From Morella rubra (lineage: Eukaryota; Streptophyta; Magnoliopsida; Fagales; Myricaceae), in the NCBI GenBank assembly GCA_003952965.2, contig CM025855.1, positions 24,816,571 to 24,880,570 of the forward strand: a stretch of DNA of 64,000 nucleotides. The letters are read 5' to 3'. Under the pieces are notes generated by a model. The model searched no databases and had not been told where the DNA came from. It worked only from the letters and a program-made list of their open reading frames with translations. Within the stretch, counting starts at the first letter, position 1; every line of letters begins with the position of its first letter. Of the stretch, positions 21,546 through 31,889 are shown piece after piece. Both the position numbers and the translations under genes were made by a program.

Positions 21546-23271
21546 GAGACCTTCACGTTTATTTTTCCTAAAGCTATCTTAATTAGTAAAAGTGAGACGA
21601 TTTTATGAAGATTTGAAATTATTAATCTTATAGATTATCTTTACGTGCTAATATTTTACAAATTGAACTGATGATAACTTTGTTACTGGTTTCTATTCTA
21701 TACCCATAACAGAGGAATTTATGTGTAGTTTAAACTTTTCTTTACCGTAAATGTTGATTCCAGTGGATCTCGGGCATATGTGAGATCTGCCTCTTGTTGT
21801 CTTCAACAGAAAAAGTCATACCCACATCCTCAAGCATGTAGGCCGAGGACCTCTTAAATTCACCCGCAAATCAAACAATTCATCCTTTTGGAATTAAAGT
21901 CAGTACCACAGCGACACGTAGTAGCAGAAAAAAAAAAAAAAACACCACCCACTGAATGGCTACGAGTTCTTCTGACAATTTAATCGCAATGAGTTTCTTT
22001 TCATCAGATTGAATGGAAACTATCATTTCTAAAGGAACATGCAGACTTGTATTCTTCCCTCTCTATTTTGGAGTCAAATGCATGATTGGTTCTAAAGAAC
22101 CTTTTCTTCGACTTCACAACTAATATTTTACGCAGCACCTTAAGGTCCTGATATCTCACATATGCGGACATCTCCATCAGACGTTTTGTTTGATTTCTCA
22201 GTCAGTAGTGATCGCTAGAACTTAGAGGCTGGAGTCTAACTTGCTTTTTTAGTGGTGGCTTAAGTCTCAATGGACTAGCCAACCCATATAGGTTGAATGT
22301 GAAGCAGAAAATTCAAAGCGCCAATATATGGTCAAGAAATGATTGCCTTCAGCTACACTCGTTCTTCAGACACCCATTCCTTTTTTGCATTATATCTTTT
22401 AGAACCTCACTGAAGGGGGATGGTAGACATATTTCATCGGATTGGGAGCATCACATTCGAGTTGTCAGCTCTCCATTTTGTCTATTGTATGCCCGAGAAA
22501 AATGTTCACCGCTTCGCAAAAATTGACAGGAAGCATGAGGCTGGAAAAAGATGCTTCTTTCTACCCAAGAAAGTATCCAAAATATCGAGTTAGATTACTT
22601 GCCGAAGGCTCTCCAGTAACAAGCGGAATCGAATTCTGTTCTAGCTTTTTATTTAAATCTCGATTCTGACTCGGAAATTATCAAAGACCCAGAATGTCAT
22701 ACCCTTTTTTAAAGCACAGGACCCACATGCCACATTCAAAAGGTTCCAGTCATACCCACCACAATTCAGTCAATATTTCCAAGTTTGCAAGACAAGAATG
22801 CCCGCTCCCTGGCGATCACATATTACCATTGTGAAACTCTTAACCCTGTCTGATTTATCTGAGATTTTCAAGGGCAAAGTCGTAATAACAATTTATTGCA
22901 TGCCAAGAAGCCATACCTAAAAATTTCTGTAACAGCAGAAATCAACTTGAGAACTGCATACAAGAAGCCAAAAACTTGGAGACGGAATGTTGAGATGGTG
23001 TTGGATCAAGCATGATAGGTAACACTCAGAGGTGAAAGGACAAACCGTTGAAAGCCTCCAAGTAACAATCTATAAAAGAAACAGTAATATCCTGATACAT
23101 AAACATAAACATCCGCCGGCCTTGTGCAAGAAAATCCACAATTTAGTTAGATTTCCATTACAAAACGGTGGTTCCCCTGTAAACCTATTGGGCTATCCAA
23201 TTTCACAGATTACGACCCTATGCTCCCTGAACTGTACAACGTCCTCAAGGGAACCAGTGAAATTCTTCCCT

Positions 23272-23876
23272 TCAGTTCCCATTGGATGAAACCTGGAGAA
23301 TATCGTATGTGCCAGTCTCATCATTATATGAGTACCTGCATACTCAAAGAAAGGGTAGTTTCTAAGTCACGGGCAATCACCAGAAACCAATATAGAAAAG
23401 TGAACAAAATGCATGTATATTAATTACCATTGCCCTGATGCTGCAGAGCAAAAAAGTCCTGTAGCTGGGTCATAATAATACCCCAAACTGCTGCTATAGT
23501 AGTACCTGAAAGGTTGAAATAACCAATATTAATGAAAAAAGGCAGAATCAATCTGAGTAACACGAAGGTATGAAAATGGCCAGTATAACAAATGCTAAAT
23601 TTGTCTACGGAAACCTACAGACGTGAGCACGTGAAGCATGCACATGCACAAATCATATAAAAGTCACACAAGCACATGATCAGAACAGAACTGTGCGCAT
23701 AAAAGTTTGATCCACTTATTACAATCCACTAATTAATTTACAATCAAATGTCAATAAAGGGACAGCAAAAATTATGGGCATCTTCTACCATTTAAGAAGA
23801 TATTGGACCATGATCCCAAATACAAATATTATGGGCCTCTTCGACTAATGAAAAGCAAGTAGAAGCAGGCACACAG

Positions 23877-23909
<33 letters not shown>

Positions 23910-26900
23910 AACACGAGAGAATAAACCAACAGAAACAAGCCAACATCTGATGAACACATTGAGAAAATCAAACTTTCATCACATATTAAGGACTAACACC
24001 AACTTGACCAACAGGAAAAAAGGAAAAGAGGGGAGGGGGAGGGTGGAGAGAGAGAGAGAGAGAGAGCTTACCCACTGGACTCGTCATAGACATAATCATT
24101 ATACAAAGTTCCATCTGTAGACCAACAATGACAAGGGAAAAGAAAAACCACGTCAAGCAACAAAGTAACTGATATTTCCGTACACCAATAATCTAGTCCC
24201 AGGCCAAAAAATGCCAAACTTTTCTTTCAAATAGTCAATTCACCAAAATACTAAAAATCTCAAAAATAAAATAGCTTACTGTCTGAATCAGTGTTTGGGG
24301 CATCTGCTGATGGTTGGCTGGCTGCGTCGGTAATGGGACCAGAAACAACATTACTTCCATCCAAAGATGGTTTGGCAGTAGCATTTTCATCATCCTCCGC
24401 GAACATATCATAAGCATCAGCCTCATTGCTTGATGTTTCAGCAGTAGGTGCATTTGGGTTCAAGGTATCCCCAACAGGACCAGGGAGAACCTTTGAGGCT
24501 ACTTCAGGATCTGCTACATCTGACAACAAGCCTATTCCTATGTTGGAATAAAGTGATATTCCCTGCGCAGCAATTATTGATGTGCCTTCCCCTCTTGCCC
24601 TAGCTAATTTCTCATAACCTTCTGCAAAGGGCAACAAGAATTGCATAGTTAAAAAGTGCTATCTATGCACCTTTTGCAAAACCTAACCAGCAAGTTGGAT
24701 TAGAGAAAGAGGAAATGACTCCTCCGTGGAAAAAATCAACCGTAAAACAAACCAGATGAAAAAAAAATAAAAATCGACAACGCATTGATCTTTCTGCCTT
24801 TTATGGTACCAGCAGAGTCTTGTACACCTTAATTTACCATTTAGGGAAAAACTTCATTCCCAACAACCAAAATAAGAGACAAGGAAAAAAAAGGTAACCT
24901 ATATAGGTTTGATTTACTCCTCCTATTTGAAGGGCAGTCGTAGCTAAGCATTCTAGGATTCAAAAGCCAAAATGTGCATGCACACTATCCATATTCATAT
25001 ACAAGAATCTTGTTGCCAAAATGTGCGCATCAGTTAGCTTAACATTTGAGGAAACGAAGACAAACATGCACATGCATTCTAGTATGTAACTGTAACTATA
25101 TAGGTTTGATCCATAAAAAGACTACTCCTCTAATATGTAGGATCTATGGCCAAAATTGAATCCCGCTGTGATATCAAAACTCTTGTCATTGCAGTCGTAG
25201 CTAAGCATTCTAGGATTCAAAAGCCAAAATGTGCATGCACATATCCATATTCATAACAAGAATCTTGTTGAACGCATCAGGTAGCTTAACATTTGAGGAA
25301 ACGAAGACAAACATGCACATGCATAAGAATCATCTAGAAAGTGCAGAAGCAAACAAAGCAATATAATGATAAATGCAGGAAGACACATATGCACACTCCC
25401 CAGGGTACAAAGTAAAACACTGACCAGCCTCACGCACGAAGACCTCTCGTGCTTCATGATATACATCTGCAGCACAGAACTCCCACCAATAAGCAGTGCA
25501 ATACTAACCAGCAGAATTGGACTCCTTGTAGAAAGTGATAAAAACGCATAATAAACACATAGACGGCATAACCCATACTGAAAATCATTTCAAAAGTAAT
25601 CTGAAGTAACAAACTTTACCATATTCACCATTCTCCATTAGCTTCATTGCATCTTCAGTAAGCTGGTCAAATACCAGCTTTGTTTCATCTGACATCTTCT
25701 CCTTCCTGTTGCTAGAAGCCCCCTTCAGCCTTCTCAAAGCTTGTAAAACCTGACAGGAGATACAAAATTAACTTTCTAATCCATAGATAATTTGCATGAG
25801 GAAAGTAGGGATCAAATAATGCTGCAAGTAATGTTGGTATGCACTAGTATGAGTTCACAAAATCAATCCAGAAAAATATAAACCTGAATGGCAATTGAAA
25901 TCTGCGCAGATACAACATAGGATTTGACTGTTAGTGAGTTCTTTAAGCATCTCCAGGGTTCGATTAACCAATATAATTACTAATAACCACCGCATATATC
26001 TGTGAATATAACTTACTGTTTCTCCTGGCTCCAGTACGTCAGCAATCCTTCTCTTCATCATCCCAATGTCTTCAGAAGAAAGTTCATCAACGTCATCTTC
26101 ATTGTTCGTCACAAGGGAGCCTTTTCCAGCATATTTTGGTTCAACATCAACACTATCAAGCCACGCATCCTGCAAGGATCCTTATGATCTCACAACTCCT
26201 GTTTAATTCAGCAAAAAAAGCACACAAACAAGATACTTTACCTTGATTTCCTTATCATTGACATATTCAACAAAATTTCCGTCTGCATCAAAATAACCTT
26301 CTTCCCTCTCTTTGTTTAAATTGAAAGGTTCTATTGGGATCCCATCATCGACAAAGTTCTCATTATCCTGCCAAAAGATATCCCCATCATTTGGCTACCC
26401 TTGCCACTGATCCAATAATAGATGAATCTGGCAATCATCGTGACTCTAAAGAATGCTGCCAATTCAAGAAATAATCATTTCGATTATAATTGTACTCTAA
26501 GAAACACGAAATATATGGCTCCAAATTCCTCCTAGAATTGAGAAGTGTCATACAAACAGTTACACTCAGATATGATGCTAGCGAGGAATCATTAGGGGGA
26601 AAGGTAATAAATGCAATTTCCCATAAAGGGAAGAATTAGACATTCATCTCCGATTAAGTGGATGATATCACTTTCCGATCATAGGAACATGAAAGGAGGT
26701 CAAAAAATTATACAACTTTGAGTTGCAATAACAATGAATATGCCAGTAAAGTCGAGTTTACTCATCTTGATAATTGTAACAGCTGGTATAATGAGCATAG
26801 CTATGATGACAATGTTAGAGGAACGAGAAATACTACAATACGCACCTCGTAATCGACTTCAGCAGTCGTGACATCGTTCAGTATACCTCTACTTTCTTCA

Positions 26901-27407
26901 GTAAACAACTCAGCAGTGATCTGACTCCGACGGTTTGCACGCTCTTTAGCAGCAAGGCGAGGATTCAACAAGTCGCCAGGCACATCCTCAGACTGACCTC
27001 TGTCAACCACTTCATCTCCTGGTTTAATCTTCTTACCCTTAGGAAACCGAACCCTCTTTTGCCTGTGAAACAATCATCACAAATGTTAGCAGAAAAAAAA
27101 ATTCATAACATCCAACGACCAGTTAAGGAAATGACTTCCACAACTGGAATAAAATATATGCCCTTAAGGGTACATCTTGAATCCATTTCTTTTTCTTTTT
27201 TTCACCAAAGCGGGTTCGCAAAAACAAACAAAAATGAAAGTATTCGAACAAAATGTACGCGTAAAATAAATCTCAGACTTGAAAGCGAAATTAGGGTTTT
27301 GGGGGACAGAAACAAGAAAATTACGAGGGAGGTTTGTTGGAGTCGTCGTCATCGTCGACTTCGTAGAAAGGGCGCTTGGAGTTGGGGCGCGATGACTTCC
27401 CTTCCAT
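23272..27407 (-). CDS. LIN1/CD2BP2-like U5 snRNP-associated protein with C-terminal OCRE-like module
   Basis: Likely nuclear spliceosome-associated protein. Ten exons in phase: 27407-27325, 27062-26846, 26367-26242, 26169-26017, 25740-25620, 25466-25425, 24621-24280, 24114-24072, 23505-23428, 23335-23272, giving 422 residues. The N-terminus has KRVRFPKGKKIKPGDE, then the LIN1/CD2BP2 signatures EGYFDADGNFVEY and DAWLDS, and ALRRLKG after the acidic middle. The C-terminus is a run of aromatic residues, YVYDESSGYYYSSSLGYYYD then GLFCSASGQWYSYN, which is the pattern of an OCRE domain, not the GYF domain of the animal and yeast proteins. At exon 5, two acceptors lie 10 nt apart (after 25751 and 25741); only the second keeps frame. 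From recall, Arabidopsis has a CD2-binding-protein-like gene next to KUP7; here SC35 and the receptor kinase lie between the two. Confidence 0.88.
23877..23906. repeat. CA microsatellite in LIN1-like intron 8
   Basis: (CA)n run of about 14 units in the intron between exons 8 and 9. A (GA)n run at about 24045-24066 abuts the donor site of exon 8 on the other side. Confidence 0.8.
24941..25328. repeat. Direct duplication in LIN1-like intron 6
   Basis: A segment of about 135 bp beginning gcagtcgtagctaagcattc and ending near aaacatgcacatgcat occurs twice, at roughly 24938-25076 and 25190-25324, about 250 bp apart in the same direction. The copies differ by small indels, including loss of a short internal piece in the right copy. 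Both are intronic. Confidence 0.85.
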
Positions 27408-28239
27408 AGTCGAAAAACACGGAGTAAGGCACTGCTCGTACAGATATATTGCTCTATATTATAAATTTCTCCAGAGAAAGATGGAGAAACCAGAGAGCTT
27501 GCTTATAAGACAGATGGGAACAAAGCCGCGCCGACAGAGCCTCGGCCGAATTGGATTTCCAGAAAGAGGTAGCTTCTTTAGTTTTGGCTTTTCTTTTTTT
27601 TTTTTTGGGGGGGGGTGTCAATGCTATCAAAACAATTGTAATTAATAGTATATCCGCTTTTCTTTTCACACAACTTGTATATAATGACCGCTCAAAACAC
27701 ACACACTTATTCCTATCAATATAATAAGTTCTGAGATTGATACATACGATTATCATTTTTTTCCCATTGTTTTGTATTCTATTTTGCTACTATATATATA
27801 CCGTTTCACAAACTAAAGAGCACTCTATTTCACATCATTTTCATCCAACCCAAACTATGGAAGAGAGGGCAAGAAAAAAAAAAGGGTAGGATATTGGTAT
27901 TGCTTGAGAAGAATGCTTCCAACTAACAGCCTTTACTTTCTTTTCTTTTTGGGCCTTTCTAGTTTCTTAAAATTAAGAGATTCAACCAGCATCTTTTGTT
28001 GCATCTTCTTGTATTCCGACCGCTATATCGCATTACACGCGACGTACACAAGCTCCAAGGGACACTTATGCCGAAAGGAAGAAACTAGCCATGTGAAAAG
28101 TGAAAACAAAGAATTTAGTGTCTTAAAGGGTGAGGATATCACGTTCCTACATGTTGAATTCACAAAGAGCATATGGAGTACAAAACCAATTCTCAAAAGG
28201 GCAGCGTTTTTTATTTTTTGGGTAAGTAGAAGGCAGCAT

Positions 28240-30274
28240 TTATCCATTAGTAGAACGGGACTCTTTTCCACCAAGCGTTTGAATAATAGCTTCCAAGAGT
28301 TTAATGTCCTTATCACGCTTTGCAATTTCGTCTTGCTTTGCCCGCAACTCTTCCATGTGTAGCTCGAACACCTCTGCAGTGAAGAATGAGAAGTGTTAGA
28401 CAAAGTTATATCGCCCCCCGGGGGGGGGGGGGGGGGGTGGGGTGGGGGGGGCGCATTTCAAGTTCTTGACCACGTAATCTCAATTCTATCAATTTCCACT
28501 ATGTAGTTTTAAGACCATTTCTTGCGGGAAGCCCTCCAGAAGTATCTATTAGGTGAGAATCAACTTATCTGCACTTGAAACCCCTGTAGGAGCTAAAAAA
28601 ACCTCTAGCTGAGCTGTATGTGATACCGTGATGCCAAGAAACCCACAAAATGACGTATCTCTTACTGTCTTATAAGAATTTATAAGAAGTGAAATGCACA
28701 AACTCAAGGAACTTATAAGAAGTCAAGAAAAGATTGGTTCACAGATTAAAGATTTCAACCTTTTTTTTGTTTTTGTTCTTGTAGATCTACTAAAAATGAA
28801 ATGCACAAACTTGGATGCAACATACTTGTGGTGTTCTCAAGCTCTTTTGTAACCTCTTGTGAATGTAATTCAGCAGCTCTCTGAGCTGCTTCAGCCTGTC
28901 GTTTCTCAGAACGAGCACGAGCAGCAGCTGTAATGGCTGCATCGAGTTCTCTCTCCAAAGTCTCCACCCTTTGTTCAAGAACCTAGACACGTAATGCAGC
29001 CGGCAATGGATAAGTTTCCTGAAAGAGGATTGATAGTCATTGCAGCTATTTGCAGAGGAGGACCAAGTACTATCTACCAAAGCCTAGTAATCCATCTCAT
29101 GAAACAAAATGCGTCAAATAAAGGGATTGGATAATCTTAGAAACCAAAGTTACCAAAGTCTCCACCCTTTGTTCAAGAACCTAGACACATAATGTAGCCA
29201 GCAATGGATAAGTTTCCTGAAAGAGGATTGATAGTCATTGCAGCTATTTGCAGAGGAGGACCAAGTACTCACTGCCAAAGCCTAGTAATCCATCTCATGA
29301 AACAAAATACGTCAAATAAATGGATTGGGTAATCTTAGAAACCAAGTGCCCAGTCGAGAATTGGTGAGAGCGTACAACTATATGGACCTGATTATATCAA
29401 ATGGACAAGATTCATGAACCAAATTTCATGCATGAATTTTAGTTCTTGATTCTGAGTTACTTGAAAACAGCAAATTTGTGCAATGAAATAAAAAATTTGC
29501 ACTAACTCCCTTTGTTAATTTCCAATCTCAGGCTCAAGGGGAGTGTTGGATAGAATATATTGGTAGTATGTTTTTCCATGGCTATACTTCACTAACACTA
29601 ACATTGCATTTTTGGCAGCTTATCAATTTGATAGAGCAATAACAATGTCAGCAAAAGAACCTTTTTTTGGTTTGACAAGACATAATTTGCATCTGGTCAC
29701 GAATTGTACATGCATATTGTTAGAAAGAGATGTTTCTTATTTGTTAGGACGGTTTATTATCAAACAATCATGAAACACTCAATTCAATCCAAGCCTCATC
29801 CCCCAGAATTAGATCACTATTTCACTCATCCATCAAAGCCTGCACTCATGTCCGTGGCAAGGATATGTAATAAATCAATGAAGAAAAACAAAATATGATA
29901 CGTCACTGTTTACAATCAGCACGAACCTGAATTGACCTTTCTTCTGCTAATAGAACTCAAATCAAACGAAAGCAAGCAATTACATTCAATGAACGAAAAA
30001 TCAAGATCAGACTTCTAAAATAACGCAAAAGATAAAGAATTAGATGGAATTTAACAAACCACAAGGTCAAAGTCCAAAAAAGGTAGAAACCAACCTTGAT
30101 GGTACGGGCTTGTTCGGAGCCGAGGGAGGCTTTGGCAAAGGTCTCTTCGTCGACAAAGACAGCTTTCTTGAGTAGTAGCTTCTGGAGAGATTCCAGATTC
30201 GAAGCCATCTCCGTCAGATTGGTTATGGCTCCCGTCCATCTCTCACTTCCTTTGCCCTTGCCTTCCGTTGCCAT
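28240..30274 (-). CDS. Small coiled-coil protein of unknown function
   Basis: Three exons in phase: 30274-30095, 28982-28826 and 28373-28240, giving 156 residues. After a short basic start (MATEGKGKGSERWTG) nearly the whole protein is predicted-looking coiled coil: heptad-like VLEQRVETLERELDAAITAA, then AEAAQRAAELHSQEVTKELE, then VFELHMEELRAKQDEIAKRD. No catalytic motif, signal peptide or membrane segment is visible. From recall, a similar-sized Arabidopsis protein is labelled tropomyosin-like; this is a description of shape, not a known role. Start is the ATG at 30274, 220 bp from the divergent PPR gene. Intron 1 contains a tandem duplication that copies the exon 2 acceptor, and intron 2 contains a C6G18 tract close to the exon 3 acceptor. 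Confidence 0.85.
28414..28453. repeat. C6-G18 tract plus further G runs
   Basis: C6 at 28414-28419 runs directly into G18 at 28420-28437, then TGGGG, T and G8. It can fold as a C-G hairpin or G-quadruplex. In the sense direction of the coiled-coil gene it is C-rich and begins about 45 nt before the exon 3 acceptor. Confidence 0.85.
28955..29346. repeat. Tandem duplication spanning the exon 2 acceptor of the coiled-coil gene
   Basis: Two units of about 198 bp (28955-29152 and 29153-29346) in direct tandem, roughly 95% alike. Each contains the first 28 nt of exon 2 (minus strand gttcttgaacaaagggtgga) preceded by the same TAG acceptor. The right unit is therefore a decoy 3' splice site upstream of the real one. 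Confidence 0.9.
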
Positions 30275-30494
30275 TTCTCTCGCCGCGCCTGAAAAGCAAT
30301 TGCGGTAGGATGTATTGGGCTTTTGATGGTTTCTATGGGGCTTCTCAAAATTATCCTCTTTTGTGGGCCGGGCTTGGACAGGGTCTTGTTTCTGTTACCC
30401 ACCCACAAGCAAATGTCATTTCATCATCCCCTCCTAGGATGGCGTTCGATTTTCTTCATTTCTATGCTCACCCACTCAGTTTTCTCTCCGCCAA
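30275..30494. promoter_or_regulatory. Compact divergent promoter region
   Basis: Only 220 bp separate the start codons of the coiled-coil gene (minus) and the PPR gene (plus). Both leaders and both core promoters must fit here, or overlap the neighbouring coding sequence. No clear TATA box is seen on either strand. Confidence 0.6.
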
Positions 30495-31889
30495 ATGCTC
30501 TCTCATTCCGCGAAGCTGACCCAACTCCTCCTTCACAGCAGCAGACCGCAAACCATCCCTCTCCTCTTCTCATCACTCAGAACCCTGACCACCACAACAA
30601 AATATGCAACTGCAAACGACGCCGCCTCCGTCACCACCAAGGACGACTACTTTGCGGCCATCCACCACGTGTCGAACATCGTCCGCCGCGACTTCTACCT
30701 GGAGCGCACACTCAACAAGCTCCGCCTCCATGTCACCTCCGAGTTCGTCTTCCGCGTCCTTCGCTCCTGCTCCTCCTCCCCCATCGAGGCCCACCGCTTC
30801 TTCAACTGGGCTCGGAGCCAGTCGAACTACCGCCCCACCACCCTCGAGTTCGAGGAGCTCGTCAGAACACTCGCTAGATCCCAGAAATACCAGACCATGT
30901 GGAAGCTCCTCCAGCAGATGACGTCCCTCTCCCTCTACCCCTCCCCTGAAACGGTGTCGTTTCTAATCGAACAGTACGGCAAGCACGGGCTTGTGGACCA
31001 AGCTGTCGAGATCTTCAACAAGTCGGAGAAGTCACTGAAATGCCCCCAGACCCTTGAGATCTACAATTCCCTCCTCTTCTCCCTCTGCGAAGCCAAGCTC
31101 TTCCATGGCGCCTATGCTTTGATCCGCCGCCTGATCCGCAAGGGGCACGTCCCCGACAAGCGCACTTACGCCGTCCTCGTGAATGCGTGGTGCTCGGCTG
31201 GTAAAATGAAAGAGGCACTGGAATTTCTTGCCGAAATGAGCCAAAAAGGCTTCAATCCGCCGGTACGCGGCCGAGATCTTGTGATCGAAGGCCTCCTAAA
31301 CGCTGGATATTTAGAGTCGGCAAAGGAAATGGTGACAAAAATGGCAAAACAAGGCTTCGTGCCTGACGTCGCAACCTTTAATTCCCTAGTTGAGGCGATA
31401 TGTAAGTTGGACGAGGTTGAATTCTGTGTTAATCTTTACAATGAAGTGTTTAGATTAGGACTTTTTCCGGACATTAATACCTATAAGATCCTGATACCAG
31501 CGGTGTCAAAGGCGGGGAAGGTGGATGAAGCCTTTAGGCTATTAAATAATTCTGTGGAGGACGGCCACAGGCCGTTCCCAAGCTTGTATGCACCGGTGAT
31601 TAAGGCGATGTGTAGGAGGGGGCTCTTTGATGATGCGTTTTGTTTCTTTAGTGATATGAAGGTGAAGGGGCACCCGCCGAATAGGCCAGTATATACAATG
31701 TTGATAACGATGTGCGGGAGGGGAGGGAAGTTTGTGGAGGCTGCTAATTATTTGGTGGAGATGACGGAGTTGGGTTTGACACCCATTTCGCGGTGTTTCG
31801 ATATGGTTACTGATGGATTGAAGAATTGTGGGAAGCACGATCTGGCTCGGAGGATTGAGCAGTTAGAAGTTAACATTCAAGGGGTTTGA
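30495..31889 (+). CDS. Pentatricopeptide repeat protein, probably mitochondrial
   Basis: Single-exon gene of 464 residues. The N-terminus is rich in Ser, Thr, Leu and Arg with few acids (MLSHSAKLTQLLLHSSRPQT), as in a mitochondrial targeting peptide. P-type PPR units of about 35 residues begin near residue 125 and run to near 450, for example VPDKRTYAVLVNAWCSAGKM, VPDVATFNSLVEAICKLDEV and FPDINTYKILIPAVSKAGKV. There is no E or DYW tail, so it is expected to bind organelle RNA for stability, splicing or translation and not to edit. Length and layout resemble Arabidopsis At5g18390 as I recall. The first half is markedly GC-rich, especially at third codon positions, and the second half is not. 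Confidence 0.9.
   Translation: MLSHSAKLTQLLLHSSRPQTIPLLFSSLRTLTTTTKYATANDAASVTTKDDYFAAIHHVSNIVRRDFYLERTLNKLRLHVTSEFVFRVLRSCSSSPIEAHRFFNWARSQSNYRPTTLEFEELVRTLARSQKYQTMWKLLQQMTSLSLYPSPETVSFLIEQYGKHGLVDQAVEIFNKSEKSLKCPQTLEIYNSLLFSLCEAKLFHGAYALIRRLIRKGHVPDKRTYAVLVNAWCSAGKMKEALEFLAEMSQKGFNPPVRGRDLVIEGLLNAGYLESAKEMVTKMAKQGFVPDVATFNSLVEAICKLDEVEFCVNLYNEVFRLGLFPDINTYKILIPAVSKAGKVDEAFRLLNNSVEDGHRPFPSLYAPVIKAMCRRGLFDDAFCFFSDMKVKGHPPNRPVYTMLITMCGRGGKFVEAANYLVEMTELGLTPISRCFDMVTDGLKNCGKHDLARRIEQLEVNIQGV

Larger units (their letters stand above)
20967..23271. other. Intergenic region between convergent genes, with plastid DNA insertion
   Basis: The receptor kinase (plus) and the LIN1-like gene (minus) point toward each other here. 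The left part holds a chimeric plastid rRNA insertion (21052-21545). The right part (21546-23271) has no recognisable gene; the segment near 23000-23271 is likely the 3' UTR of the LIN1-like gene. Confidence 0.6.

Noticed and set aside
21351-21556. Open frames on both strands downstream of the receptor kinase
   Set aside because: They lie entirely inside the reversed plastid 16S rRNA fragment and are not coding.
25741-25750. Upstream acceptor for LIN1-like exon 5
   Set aside because: Using it adds 10 nt and breaks the reading frame; the acceptor ending at 25741 keeps GET-ALRRLKG in frame.
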